A stretch of DNA of 13,682 bases from Candidatus Pacearchaeota archaeon (GTDB taxonomy: Archaea; Nanobdellota; Nanobdellia; Pacearchaeales; GW2011-AR1). The notes under the pieces were generated by a model. It made no database searches. It was not told the DNA's origin and saw only the letters and a list, made by a program, of their open reading frames with translations. A program made the translations under genes and the position numbers. Shown here piece after piece: positions 6,128 to 13,273 of the stretch (within the stretch, counting starts at the first letter, position 1; each line of letters begins with the position of its first letter). The stretch is taken from positions 1-13,682 of the forward strand of contig NZBV01000003.1 in assembly GCA_002686355.1 (NCBI GenBank). The letters run 5' to 3'.

Positions 6128-6273
6128 GTTACTATTTTATAGTTATTAAAGTTATTTCTAAAAAATTGGTTGTTTGCTTTTATGACAAATTTCGAGAAAC
6201 AAAAAAAGAGAATAATATCTTCACTAGGTTGATTTTACCAACCGCTAACGCACCAGAGAACCTAAAAAATAAC
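6128..6273. other. Intergenic stretch with no gene seen
   Basis: AT-rich and without a convincing reading frame on either strand. A plus-strand frame opening at 6166 runs into the tRNA gene and is best treated as chance. Confidence 0.5.
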
Positions 6274-6281
6274 TTTTATAA
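6274..6281 (+). promoter_or_regulatory. TATA box of tRNA-Ser(GCT)
   Basis: TTTTATAA, centred about 28 bases before the first base of the tRNA. The following ACCAAGAACATTA matches the block after the initiator tRNA box. Initiation should fall at or within a base or two of tRNA G+1. Confidence 0.65.
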
Positions 6282-6305
6282 ACCAAGAACATTAGATATC
6301 AGTAT

Positions 6306-6408
6306 GCCTCGGTCGCATAATGGTATTGCACCAGATTGCTATCAAATTTGAATAAATGCAAAAATCTGGACCCTTCGGGGTGCGTAGGTTCGATTCCTGC
6401 CCGAGGCG
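6306..6408 (+). tRNA. tRNA-Ser (anticodon GCT) with a 22-nt canonical intron
   Basis: Acceptor GCCTCGG pairs with CCGAGGC, discriminator G. Anticodon stem CCAGA/TCTGG. After removal of 6342-6363 the loop is TTGCTAA, with anticodon GCT at 6338-6340. The mature length of 81 equals the other two serine tRNAs. Type II variable arm around ACCCTTCGGGGT; T arm GTAGG-TTCGATT-CCTGC (one G-C mismatch-free pairing apart from wobble). The D loop ATGGTAT is shared with the other two. CCA is not encoded. It reads AGU/AGC codons. The convergent nuclease gene ends three bases beyond. Confidence 0.95.
6342..6363 (+). other. tRNA intron at canonical position 37/38
   Basis: Central helix TTGC (6336-6339) with GCAA (6358-6361), bulge one TA^T (6340-6342), bulge two AA^A (6362-6364). 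The inner helix is weak: ATTT/AAAT with three unpaired bases, so this is a relaxed BHB compared with the strict one in the initiator tRNA. Confidence 0.85.
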
Positions 6409-6410
6409 TT

Positions 6411-7193
6411 TTAAATCTTTAATTCAACCCAAATCAAATAATGGTCCGAGATTTGTGTTGTGATTTGTTTTTTGTAAATTCCATCTGACTTGTATTCTGC
6501 ATAAGCATCGTTGTTTAGAAGAATTCTGTCATAAGCGCAATTTGTCGATGATGAAGTTGTATCTTCATTGTCTTTTATCAACCAGTTCCAATCATCAAAT
6601 TCAGTTTCTCTTTTGTTGTTATAATAAGTGCAATCTGCATTCAGGTCTCCTAAGACAATTACATTTCCTGTCCTGACAACAACACCCTCTAAATGGTTCA
6701 ATTCTCCTTGTGTATCGTCAGGTTTTGTATGAATGTTATATATTATTAATTGAGACCCATTGACATTAAAATCTGTTCTTATTGGCGGGCGCTCCCATCT
6801 GTCTTGTGAATTTGGAGTATAATCATAGAAATTTGTTAGATTGATTTCGTTTTGGTAAATCACCCCATACTGTTCCTTATAGTTTGTTCTTCCTGCGCGG
6901 GTTGATGTGAGACATGAGTAATTTTCTAACATTGAGCAAAGTTTTGGAAATGCTGTTTCTGGTTTATCACGAATTTCCTGGACAAAGATTATATCATAAT
7001 CATCAATAACAGAAGCATAGAGATTCATTAATTCAGAATCAGAAGCCTTTGCCTGTCCGAAAACCCCTAAATTCCAGTTTGCTATCTTAATTGTGTCACC
7101 TGAATAATAAGTATCGTAAGCGGTATATCCTCCTGTTAGGATAACTAAGAATATGATTATTTTAATTAAGGTGTTTAGGATTTGCTTTTTCAT
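6411..7193 (-). CDS. Membrane-anchored DNase I-like nuclease (endonuclease/exonuclease/phosphatase fold)
   Basis: Expected to cut DNA outside the cell membrane. An N-terminal hydrophobic helix (about 7-28) acts as signal anchor or signal peptide. Fold motifs: 'IANWNLGVFG' (37-46), 'FVQEIRD' (70-76, E73), 'GRTNYKEQYGVIY' (101-113), 'ERPPIRTDF' (134-142), 'YNIHTKPDD' (152-160, H155), 'VLGDLNADCTYY' (180-191), 'STNCAYDRILL' (216-226, D222), 'ISDHYLIW' (248-255, H251). The last blocks resemble animal DNase I more than generic family members, including cysteines C188 and C219 at the places of its stabilising disulfide; C86 and C94 may form a second one. At 260 residues it matches DNase I in size. 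A TATA-like box lies about 26 bases before the ATG. The gene converges on tRNA-Ser(GCT). DNA as substrate is inferred. Confidence 0.9.
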   Translation of the reverse strand: MKKQILNTLIKIIIFLVILTGGYTAYDTYYSGDTIKIANWNLGVFGQAKASDSELMNLYASVIDDYDIIFVQEIRDKPETAFPKLCSMLENYSCLTSTRAGRTNYKEQYGVIYQNEINLTNFYDYTPNSQDRWERPPIRTDFNVNGSQLIIYNIHTKPDDTQGELNHLEGVVVRTGNVIVLGDLNADCTYYNNKRETEFDDWNWLIKDNEDTTSSSTNCAYDRILLNNDAYAEYKSDGIYKKQITTQISDHYLIWVELKI

Positions 7194-7211
7194 TTTTTAA
7201 AATATATTATT

Positions 7212-7224
7212 GGATATATAAAAG
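7212..7224. promoter_or_regulatory. TATA-like box for the nuclease gene
   Basis: GGATATATAAAAG, centred about 26 bases before the nuclease ATG on the minus strand. Being symmetric, it may also start plus-strand transcripts towards the 7252 remnant. Confidence 0.5.
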
Positions 7225-7251
7225 TTGATAAAATATCTCTCATAAATACAA

Positions 7252-7460
7252 ATGATGGAACACTCCTTTAAAAGAGAAGTTAAGAGAATGGGGAAGGGAT
7301 ATTTGTTTATTGTGGCCAATTAAGATTAAGACCTTCTAAAAAAAGTGAGTTTGAAGAAAGAACGAGAGTATCAATGATGTTTACTGATTTGATATTCAGA
7401 CAGAGCCAGGATCTATCGAGGAGATATGTTTTTAATAATTTAATAGGATATGACGTCTGA
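7252..7460 (+). other. Possible decayed small gene between the nuclease and dtdA
   Basis: A plus-strand ATG at 7252 gives a 23-residue peptide ending '...GYLFIVAN' at a TAA. Another frame, open from 7284 to a TGA at 7458-7460, reads 'KKSEFEERTRVSMMFTDL' and on to 'RRYVFNNLIGYDV', which looks like protein. One frameshift would join them into about 70 residues. I recognise no family, and chance cannot be excluded. Confidence 0.25.
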
Positions 7461-7475
7461 CACACAAGTAATTAA

Positions 7476-8303
7476 TTATATTGGGACATTGCCTATCTTT
7501 TTCCATTGGATATAATTGTCTTCTAGAGCTTGAATAATTTCTTGACGTTGTTCTGCTCTTCCAAGACCTTTCCAATCAAGAATAACAAAGTCAACTTCTT
7601 CTTGTGTTTTATCAATTGCCTCTTTAATCATTTCTTTTGTTAAGGGAAGTGCATATTGAGGGATAATATGGGAGATTGCAACGTTTGATTTTAACTGGAT
7701 TTTGTTGAAGTTCGGACAGTAGTGTGGTCCGCCAATTCCAACTACAATCTCATTATAAGGGTTTTCTGTGAACTTCCTAATTGTCTCTGAAATCGTCTTA
7801 GCGACGACAAAAGCGGCTCTCCTGTCATTCCACTCTGTTTCTGTTGAGCCGATTTCAATAAAGATACACGGCTTATTAATCAGTGGCCCGTGATGAGTGC
7901 TTTCAAGAGTGATGTTGTAATTTTTAAGCTCGTGCTCTTTTGCAACTGCGTGGAGCTTTTCAAACATTTGTTTCTGAAACAAGGCAGAGCTCGGACAAAC
8001 TTGTTCTGGTTTGCCACCTAAGTCCGCGTTTCTCCAGTTTCCTGGAGCATGAACAGAAAGACTCTTCTCTTTTCTTGAAGATTCGTGTTTTGATGCAAAA
8101 ATTATAAAATCATATCCATTTATTCTGTTTTTATCAATGCTAAAATCATCAACTATTTCTGTGTCAATAAGATAAAAATCAAAGCTTGGAGAATCTTTCA
8201 TCGAAGCCATTAGTGGATTTCCTCTGAATTGAGAGAGTGCTGTTGTAATATTTATTCCTGCTTTGTCTAACTTGCTTGCGACTATGAGATATTTTTTGTA
8301 CAT
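7476..8303 (-). CDS. dtdA: D-aminoacyl-tRNA deacylase (archaeal/plant type)
   Basis: Hydrolyses D-amino acids mischarged onto tRNA, protecting translation; cytosolic. The 275-residue protein shows the family motifs in order: 'FASKHESS' (69-76), 'SLSVHAPGNW' (81-90) and 'GGKPEQVCPS' (96-105), 'ESTHHGP' (134-140), 'FIEIGSTETEW' (148-158), 'VGIGGPHYCP' (188-197), 'AISHIIPQYA' (209-218) and 'LDWKGL' (242-247). The conserved histidines and acidic residues of these motifs, which bind the metals needed for catalysis, are all present, so the enzyme should be active. ATG at 8303; a TATA-like box on the minus strand is centred near 8328. It is divergent from a small membrane protein gene, 36 bases away. 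Confidence 0.95.
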   Translation of the reverse strand: MYKKYLIVASKLDKAGINITTALSQFRGNPLMASMKDSPSFDFYLIDTEIVDDFSIDKNRINGYDFIIFASKHESSRKEKSLSVHAPGNWRNADLGGKPEQVCPSSALFQKQMFEKLHAVAKEHELKNYNITLESTHHGPLINKPCIFIEIGSTETEWNDRRAAFVVAKTISETIRKFTENPYNEIVVGIGGPHYCPNFNKIQLKSNVAISHIIPQYALPLTKEMIKEAIDKTQEEVDFVILDWKGLGRAEQRQEIIQALEDNYIQWKKIGNVPI

Positions 8304-8308
8304 AATTA

Positions 8309-8334
8309 ATTATAAAAACTATATTTATTAAATA
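8309..8334. promoter_or_regulatory. Overlapping divergent promoters of dtdA (-) and the 8340 gene (+)
   Basis: TTATAAAAAC (8310-8319) is centred 26 bases before the plus-strand ATG at 8340. ATTTAATAAATAT on the minus strand (8322-8334) is centred about 25 bases before the dtdA ATG. The two boxes lie side by side in the 36-base gap, so the two initiation complexes could exclude each other. Confidence 0.5.
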
Positions 8335-8339
8335 TTTAT

Positions 8340-8585
8340 ATGCAAGAGTTTATAAAAATATTAATTGGGATAGTTGTGTTAGGAATTGGAATTCCAATTG
8401 GAGATTTATTAGCACATTTTACAAAAGAAGAGCTAAAATCAGGACAAATTTGGTTTAAGTTGATAATTGTTTTAAGTCTGATTGGAGGGGTTGTTGGATT
8501 AATTCTCGGAAATGATGTTTTGATGTTTAGTTTGTTTTTTATTGGGGTTGTTACGAGTCGAAGTTTGAGGAAATTTTATCAATGA
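8340..8585 (+). CDS. Small integral membrane protein (81 aa), unknown function
   Basis: Three hydrophobic segments at about residues 5-21, 40-57 and 60-74. A charged loop 'HFTKEELKSGQ' lies between the first two, and the C-terminus is basic ('SRSLRKFYQ'), which by the positive-inside rule would face the cytosol. No signal-peptide cleavage site or catalytic motif is visible and I recognise no family. The ATG is leaderless with a TATA box at the expected distance. It is divergent from dtdA and followed 93 bases later by dphB with its own promoter, so there is no operon context to suggest a role. Confidence 0.75.
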   Translation: MQEFIKILIGIVVLGIGIPIGDLLAHFTKEELKSGQIWFKLIIVLSLIGGVVGLILGNDVLMFSLFFIGVVTSRSLRKFYQ

Positions 8586-8648
8586 TGAAAATTTTATAAT
8601 AATTGTTTTTAATGGAATAGTTGATATGCGAGTGTAACGAGCAGGTAA

Positions 8649-8658
8649 AGTTATAAAC
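8649..8658 (+). promoter_or_regulatory. TATA-like box for dphB
   Basis: AGTTATAAAC, centred about 26 bases before the ATG at 8679. Confidence 0.55.
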
Positions 8659-8678
8659 TCCATTTATTCTCTATAATT

Positions 8679-9395
8679 ATGCTCTATATAATTGGTCTGG
8701 GATTAAACCTGAAAGGGATTTCTGTAGAAGGGTTTGAGATTGTGAAACGATGCAAAAAGATTTATCTTGAAGGTTACACAGTTAATTTCCCATATGCTGG
8801 AAATGTTTTGCGCGAGTTTATCGGGAAGAAGATTGAACTTGCAGACAGAGAAAAAGTTGAGGGGCTGGAGATTGTTGACGAGGCAAAGAAGAAAGATGTT
8901 GCCCTGCTTGTTTATGGTGCGCCCCTTATTGCTACAACACATATTGCTCTACTGGATGAAGCGAAAAAATCACGGGTTAAGTGCAAGGTTATTCATGCTG
9001 GGAGTGTTCTTGATGCTATTGCAGAGACTGGTTTGCAGTTGTATAAATTTGGAAAGATTGCAAGTATGCCTGTGTGGAAAAAAAATTTTGAACCAACTAG
9101 TTTTACAGATGTTATAAAAGATAATCAAAAGATTAGGGCTCACTCGCTCATACTTGTTGATATTGGCTTGCCATTTGAAAAAGCAATTGAGCAACTTGAA
9201 AAAGCTCTTCAGGATTCTGGGATTAAGCTGGGCCAGTTTTTAGTTTGCTCCATGCTTGGCACAAAAAACAAGAAAATCTATCTCAGGACTTTGAAAGAGT
9301 TTAAAGAGTATAAAATCCGCAAGCCATTTTGTTTTATTATCCCTGGAAAAATGCATTTTGTTGAGGAAGGATTTCTAAGGGGATTCAGGGATTAA
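8679..9395 (+). CDS. dphB: Diphthine synthase (diphthamide biosynthesis methyltransferase)
   Basis: SAM-dependent methylation of the modified histidine of translation factor aEF-2 on the way to diphthamide; cytosolic tetrapyrrole-methylase fold. Seen: N-terminal 'MLYIIGLGLN' (1-10), 'YLEGYT' (29-34), 'ADREKVE' (55-61), 'LLVYGAPLIATTH' (76-88), 'VIHAGSV' (104-110), 'TGLQLYKFGKIASMP' (117-131), and 'NQKIRAHSLILVDIGL' (149-164), equivalent to the usual 'LHTLVLLDI' block. The length of 238 is slightly below the usual 250-265. Odd point: the normally conserved GDP tripeptide in 'GDPLIATTH' reads GAP (A81). ATG with TATA box about 26 bases upstream; a micro-ORF follows 30 bases after the stop. Confidence 0.93.
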   Translation: MLYIIGLGLNLKGISVEGFEIVKRCKKIYLEGYTVNFPYAGNVLREFIGKKIELADREKVEGLEIVDEAKKKDVALLVYGAPLIATTHIALLDEAKKSRVKCKVIHAGSVLDAIAETGLQLYKFGKIASMPVWKKNFEPTSFTDVIKDNQKIRAHSLILVDIGLPFEKAIEQLEKALQDSGIKLGQFLVCSMLGTKNKKIYLRTLKEFKEYKIRKPFCFIIPGKMHFVEEGFLRGFRD

Positions 9396-9405
9396 CTTTA
9401 AAAAC
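9396..9405 (+). promoter_or_regulatory. TATA-like box for the 23-aa micro-ORF
   Basis: CTTTAAAAAC begins directly after the dphB stop codon and is centred 26 bases before the ATG at 9426, matching the spacing of the other leaderless genes here. Confidence 0.45.
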
Positions 9406-9425
9406 TTCGTATCATTTTTTCTAAC

Positions 9426-9497
9426 ATGGCTGGAGATAATAAAATAAATAGGGTAATTATCTTAGCCATTGCTATAATTTCTATAATTGTTATTTAA
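9426..9497 (+). CDS. Micro-ORF: 23-residue single-pass membrane peptide
   Basis: The reading frame encodes a short polar start 'MAGDNKINR' followed by an unbroken hydrophobic run of 14 residues built almost only from I, V, L and A, ending at the TAA. Such a peptide would span or insert in the membrane with its charged N-terminus outside the bilayer. Support for a real gene is a correctly placed TATA box in an otherwise gene-free 179-base gap between dphB and ileS. The length is too small for Sec61-beta/SecG and I recognise no family. It could be a chance ORF. Confidence 0.4.
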   Translation: MAGDNKINRVIILAIAIISIIVI

Positions 9498-9528
9498 TTG
9501 CAATCTTGGTTTTCTGAGGTTGCGTGGA

Positions 9529-9570
9529 GTTTAAATGTTATATTTAAAAATAAAAAAAGCTTTGGAGGGA
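9529..9570 (+). promoter_or_regulatory. Promoter region and Shine-Dalgarno site of ileS
   Basis: Two TATA-like stretches, GTTTAAATG (9529-9537) and TATATTTAAAAAT (9539-9551), precede GGAGG at 9564-9568, six bases from the ATG. Unlike most genes here, ileS carries a clear ribosome-binding site. The first box would give a leader of about 15 bases that includes it. Confidence 0.5.
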
Positions 9571-9574
9571 TAAG

Positions 9575-12388
9575 ATGTATGATTTTAAAAAAGTAGAAGA
9601 AGATATCTTAAAGTTTTGGGAAGAGAAAAAGATATTTAAAAAACTGAGAAAGAAGAATAAAGGGAAAGTAAAGTGGAAGTTTATTGACGGGCCGATAACT
9701 GCGAATAATCCTATGGGGGTGCATCATGCTTGGGGGCGGACGTATAAGGATTTGTTCCATAGATTTAAAGCGATGCAGGGTCATGAGATGAGGTATCAAA
9801 ATGGGTTTGATTGTCAGGGGCTTTGGGTTGAGAGAGAAGAGGAAAAGAGTCTTGGTTTGAAGAATAAAGAGGACATTGAAAAATTTGGGATTTTGAATTT
9901 TGTAAAGGCGTGTCGAAAACGAGTTGAGAAGTTTTCGGGGATACAGAGAGACCAGAGTATTAGACTTGGTATGTGGATGGATTGGGATAATAGTTATTAC
10001 ACGATGACTGATGAGAATAATTTGCATAATTGGTTTTTGTTGAAGAAGTATTTTGATCTAGGGCGGTTGTATAAAGGCGAGGATGCGGTGCCGTGGTGTC
10101 CACGATGTGGGACTGCGAGTTCAAAGCACGATATTGTAACAGAAGGATATAAGGAAGTGACCCATAAAGCATTATTTATGCGATTTCCTATTAAAGGAAA
10201 GGAGAAAGAATATTTTTTGATTTTCACGACAACGCCATGGACTGTTCCTGCAAATGTTGCGATTGCTGTTAATAGTGATTTGGATTATGTTAAAGTTGAG
10301 AGTGATGGGAAAAAATATTGGATGGCTGAGTCGCGGTTGGAAGAGTTGAAAGGGAATAAGAAAGTTTTGGAAAAGAAAAAGGGCAAGTCGTTGGAAGGGA
10401 TAGAATATGAAATGCCTTATGCTGATTTTAAGCAACAAAAAGGGTCGCCACACAAGGTTGTGTTATGGGAGATGGTTTCTGGTGAAGAGGGAACTGGGAT
10501 TGTTCATATTGCTCCTGGATGTGGGGCAGAAGATTTTAAGTTGGGAAAGAAGTTGAAGTTTCCTGCGATTTCTCCTTTGAATTATGCTGGAATTTATGGA
10601 GAAAATTTTGGAGAGTTTTCTGGAAAGAAATATTCTGAAGTTAATTCAATGGTTTTGAAAGATTTAGAAGAGAGTGATTTTGTTTACAAGATTGAGAATA
10701 TAACTCACAGGTATCCGCATTGCTGGCGTTGTGGAGAGGAGTTAGTTTTTAGGTTGGTTGATGAATGGTATATTAAGTGTAAGGATATTCGGAAGAAGTT
10801 GGTTGCGGCAAATGAAGGGGTTGAATGGTATCCAAAATATGGAAAAGTTAGGCAGAAAGATTGGTTTGGGAATATGGGAGATTGGTTGATTTCCCGGAAA
10901 AGGTATTGGGGACTGCCACTGCCAATTTGGGAGTGCGAGTGCGGCGAGGTTGAAGTTTTTGGAAATCTTAAAGAGCTAAGGAAACGGGCGATTGATAGGA
11001 AAAAGGTTGATAAGCTCCCTGAGTTACATAGGCCGTGGATTGATGATATTACGATTAAGTGTAGGCAGTGTAAGAAGGAAGTGCGGAGAGTGAAGGATGT
11101 GGGGGATGTGTGGCTTGATGCAGGGATTGTGCCTTTCTCGACGCTGAACTATCTTAAGGACAAGAAGTATTGGCAGAGATGGTTTCCTGCTGATTTGATT
11201 TCAGAGAACATGCCTGGACAATATCGTGGATGGTTTAATGCAATGTTTTGGGCGAGCGAGGCAATAACAGGTAAGGCGATGACAAAAGCTGTGTTTGGTT
11301 ATGAGACTTTGAAAGATGAGAAAGGTGAGGAGATGCATAAGAGTAAGGGAAATGCGATTTGGTTTGATGATGCTGTTGAAAAGATTGGAGCAGATATTAT
11401 GAGGCTGCTTTACTGTCTGCAAGATCCAAGCCAAGAGTTGAGATTTGGATTTAATGTTGTTCGCGAGCCAAAGAGCAATTTGAATATTTTGTTTAACATA
11501 CAGAGACTTGTTGAAGCAGAAGGAAGGACTGGTGTTCGGAAGATTGAGGACAAGTGGATTCTTAGTAGATTAAATTCATTGATCAAAACTGTTACCAAGG
11601 AATTGGAAAAGCTTCATCCGCATTTGGCAACACGGGCCTTGAAAGATTTTTGGTTGGATGATTTGAGCAGAGGCTATATTCAATTTGTGAGGGACAGGCT
11701 TTCTGCAGAAAATAAAGAAGCGAAGTTTGTTTTGGGAGAAGTTTATGTAACATTGGTTAAGTTATGTGCTCCATTTATTCCGTTCATGACAGAAAAGATT
11801 TGGCAAGGGCTTAGGGAGAAGAAAATTATGATAGAAGAAAGTGTACATCTTGCGTCATGGCCGCGTGAAGATGAAAAGAAGATTGATAAAGAGCTTGAGA
11901 TAGAAATGAAACATGTGTTATTGGTTATTGAAAAAGGTTTGGCTTCAAGAGATAAGTTGAAGATTGGTCTAAAATGGCCTTTGGCTAAAGCTGTAATCAA
12001 AACAGAGAATAAAATTAGAAAAGAGTTTGAAGAGATAATTAAATCTCAATTGAATATTAAAAAGATTAAATTAGAGAAGTCGAAAAAGTTTGAAGTTACG
12101 TTTGATACAACCATCACTTCTGAACTTGAGGCAGAAGGTTATGCACGTGATTTGTCAAGACAGATTCAGGCATTCAGGAAAAAGCTTGGTCTGCAAAAGA
12201 CTCAGAAAGTTGAAACAGTTATAATAACTGACGAGGGATTCAAGAAGATTCTAGAAACACAGAAAAATTTTATCGCCGAGAGAACGAATTCCAAAAAAGT
12301 CGAAATTGTTACAACTGAGAAGGAAAGATTTAAAAATAAAGCTGGCTTTAGAATTAAAAATAAAAGAGGGCAAATCTGGATTAAATAA
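9575..12388 (+). CDS. ileS: Isoleucyl-tRNA synthetase
   Basis: Class Ia synthetase charging tRNA-Ile with isoleucine and editing valine. Of 937 residues, the Rossmann fold carries the HIGH-equivalent motif in 'NNPMGVHHAWGRTYKD' (44-59; HH at 50-51) and the KMSKS-equivalent 'MHKSKGN' (587-593). The CP1 editing domain lies about 190-400, with 'FTTTPWTVPANVAIAV' (217-232) and 'GTGIVHIAPGCGAEDF' (306-321). CxxC pairs at 175-178 ('CPRC'), 383-386 ('CWRC') and 496-499 ('CRQC'), plus 'CEC' at 454-456, suggest zinc sites. 'DVWLDAG' (511-517) and 'PGQYRGWFNAMFWAS' (547-561) belong to the catalytic core. The anticodon-binding helical domain follows (about 655-800), then a C-terminal region to 937. The HIGH variant belongs to the 'GPITANNPMGVHHAWGRTYKD' clade of IleRS. 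The gene is complete, with its own promoter and ribosome site. Confidence 0.97.
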   Translation: MYDFKKVEEDILKFWEEKKIFKKLRKKNKGKVKWKFIDGPITANNPMGVHHAWGRTYKDLFHRFKAMQGHEMRYQNGFDCQGLWVEREEEKSLGLKNKEDIEKFGILNFVKACRKRVEKFSGIQRDQSIRLGMWMDWDNSYYTMTDENNLHNWFLLKKYFDLGRLYKGEDAVPWCPRCGTASSKHDIVTEGYKEVTHKALFMRFPIKGKEKEYFLIFTTTPWTVPANVAIAVNSDLDYVKVESDGKKYWMAESRLEELKGNKKVLEKKKGKSLEGIEYEMPYADFKQQKGSPHKVVLWEMVSGEEGTGIVHIAPGCGAEDFKLGKKLKFPAISPLNYAGIYGENFGEFSGKKYSEVNSMVLKDLEESDFVYKIENITHRYPHCWRCGEELVFRLVDEWYIKCKDIRKKLVAANEGVEWYPKYGKVRQKDWFGNMGDWLISRKRYWGLPLPIWECECGEVEVFGNLKELRKRAIDRKKVDKLPELHRPWIDDITIKCRQCKKEVRRVKDVGDVWLDAGIVPFSTLNYLKDKKYWQRWFPADLISENMPGQYRGWFNAMFWASEAITGKAMTKAVFGYETLKDEKGEEMHKSKGNAIWFDDAVEKIGADIMRLLYCLQDPSQELRFGFNVVREPKSNLNILFNIQRLVEAEGRTGVRKIEDKWILSRLNSLIKTVTKELEKLHPHLATRALKDFWLDDLSRGYIQFVRDRLSAENKEAKFVLGEVYVTLVKLCAPFIPFMTEKIWQGLREKKIMIEESVHLASWPREDEKKIDKELEIEMKHVLLVIEKGLASRDKLKIGLKWPLAKAVIKTENKIRKEFEEIIKSQLNIKKIKLEKSKKFEVTFDTTITSELEAEGYARDLSRQIQAFRKKLGLQKTQKVETVIITDEGFKKILETQKNFIAERTNSKKVEIVTTEKERFKNKAGFRIKNKRGQIWIK

Positions 12389-12432
12389 CTACCTTAAAGT
12401 AATCCTTATAATTCGCTCTTTCATCATAACAA

Positions 12433-12444
12433 TCTTTAAAAATA
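12433..12444 (+). promoter_or_regulatory. TATA-like box for the TrmB-family gene
   Basis: TCTTTAAAAATA, centred about 29 bases before the ATG at 12467, allowing a leader of only a few bases. Confidence 0.45.
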
Positions 12445-12466
12445 AAAGAAGACAAAAGATAATAAC

Positions 12467-13273
12467 ATGATAGTTAAAGAAGAATTTTTAAGCCGACTGA
12501 GGAAAATTTTTGATTTGAATCTTTATGAAGTAAAAGTGTGGACTGCTTTATTATCGCGGGGGACTTCAACAGCAGGAGAGTTAAGCAATATTTCAGATGT
12601 TCCGCGTTCAAGGACTTATGACATTCTGGAGAGTCTTGAAAAGAAAGGGTTCATTATTATGAAACTTGGGAAGCCAATCAAATTTGTTGCCCTTAAACCA
12701 GAAGAAGTTGTTGAAAGAGTCAAGAAAAATCTTATAAGGAATGCAAAAGAAAGGTCAGAGCGTTTGGAAAAATTAAAGGGCGATGAGGTTCTTGAGGAAC
12801 TGACTACACTGTTTACAAAAGGGATTAAATTTGTCGAGCCTTCTGATTTGTCTGGAAGTTTGAGGGGCCGGCAGAATTTGTACAATCATCTTGACATGCT
12901 AATTGGAAGTGCAAATCAGACAGTAACAATTGTAACAACCTCGGAAGGTCTGAATAGAAAACTTGAAGCACTGATGCTAACATTAGAAAAGTGCAAAAAA
13001 AGAGGAATCAAGGTCAGAATCGCTGCACCAATTGATAAGAATAACCTAAAGATTGCCAAAGAATTCAAAAAGGTTGCAGAGATCAAAAACCTGGATAAAA
13101 TCAAAGCAAGATTTGTTATTGTTGATTCTTCACAATTAATGTTCATGCTTCTTGATGATGAGAAGTTCCATTCTAACTATGATGTCGGTATTTGGATTAA
13201 TACTGAATTTTTTGCAAAAGCTCTGGAACAAATGTTTGAGCTTGCGTGGAAAGAGATGAAACCTGTAAGGTAG
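12467..13273 (+). CDS. TrmB-family transcriptional regulator
   Basis: A DNA-binding regulator. The N-terminal winged helix-turn-helix (about 10-85) shows the TrmB hallmarks 'NLYEVKVWTALLSRG' (18-32), 'AGELSNISDVPRSRTYDIL' (36-54, recognition helix around PRSRTYD) and the wing 'KLGKPIKFVALKPEEV' (66-81). A charged helix (about 85-112) should form a coiled-coil dimer arm. The C-terminal half (about 125-268) looks like the phospholipase D-like domain of this family, with 'VTIVTTSEGL' and 'GIKVRIAAPID', but no HKD catalytic motif, so a ligand-sensing role is likelier than catalysis. The length of 268 is usual. The maltose/trehalose-binding part of classical TrmB is not recognisable, so the effector is unknown. 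The target genes are also unknown; the neighbouring ileS has its own promoter. Confidence 0.9.
   Translation: MIVKEEFLSRLRKIFDLNLYEVKVWTALLSRGTSTAGELSNISDVPRSRTYDILESLEKKGFIIMKLGKPIKFVALKPEEVVERVKKNLIRNAKERSERLEKLKGDEVLEELTTLFTKGIKFVEPSDLSGSLRGRQNLYNHLDMLIGSANQTVTIVTTSEGLNRKLEALMLTLEKCKKRGIKVRIAAPIDKNNLKIAKEFKKVAEIKNLDKIKARFVIVDSSQLMFMLLDDEKFHSNYDVGIWINTEFFAKALEQMFELAWKEMKPVR

Noticed and set aside
7370..7412. A possible C/D-box guide RNA around AATGATGTTTACTGA
   Set aside because: The C box is imperfect and there is no second C'/D pair with the right spacing.
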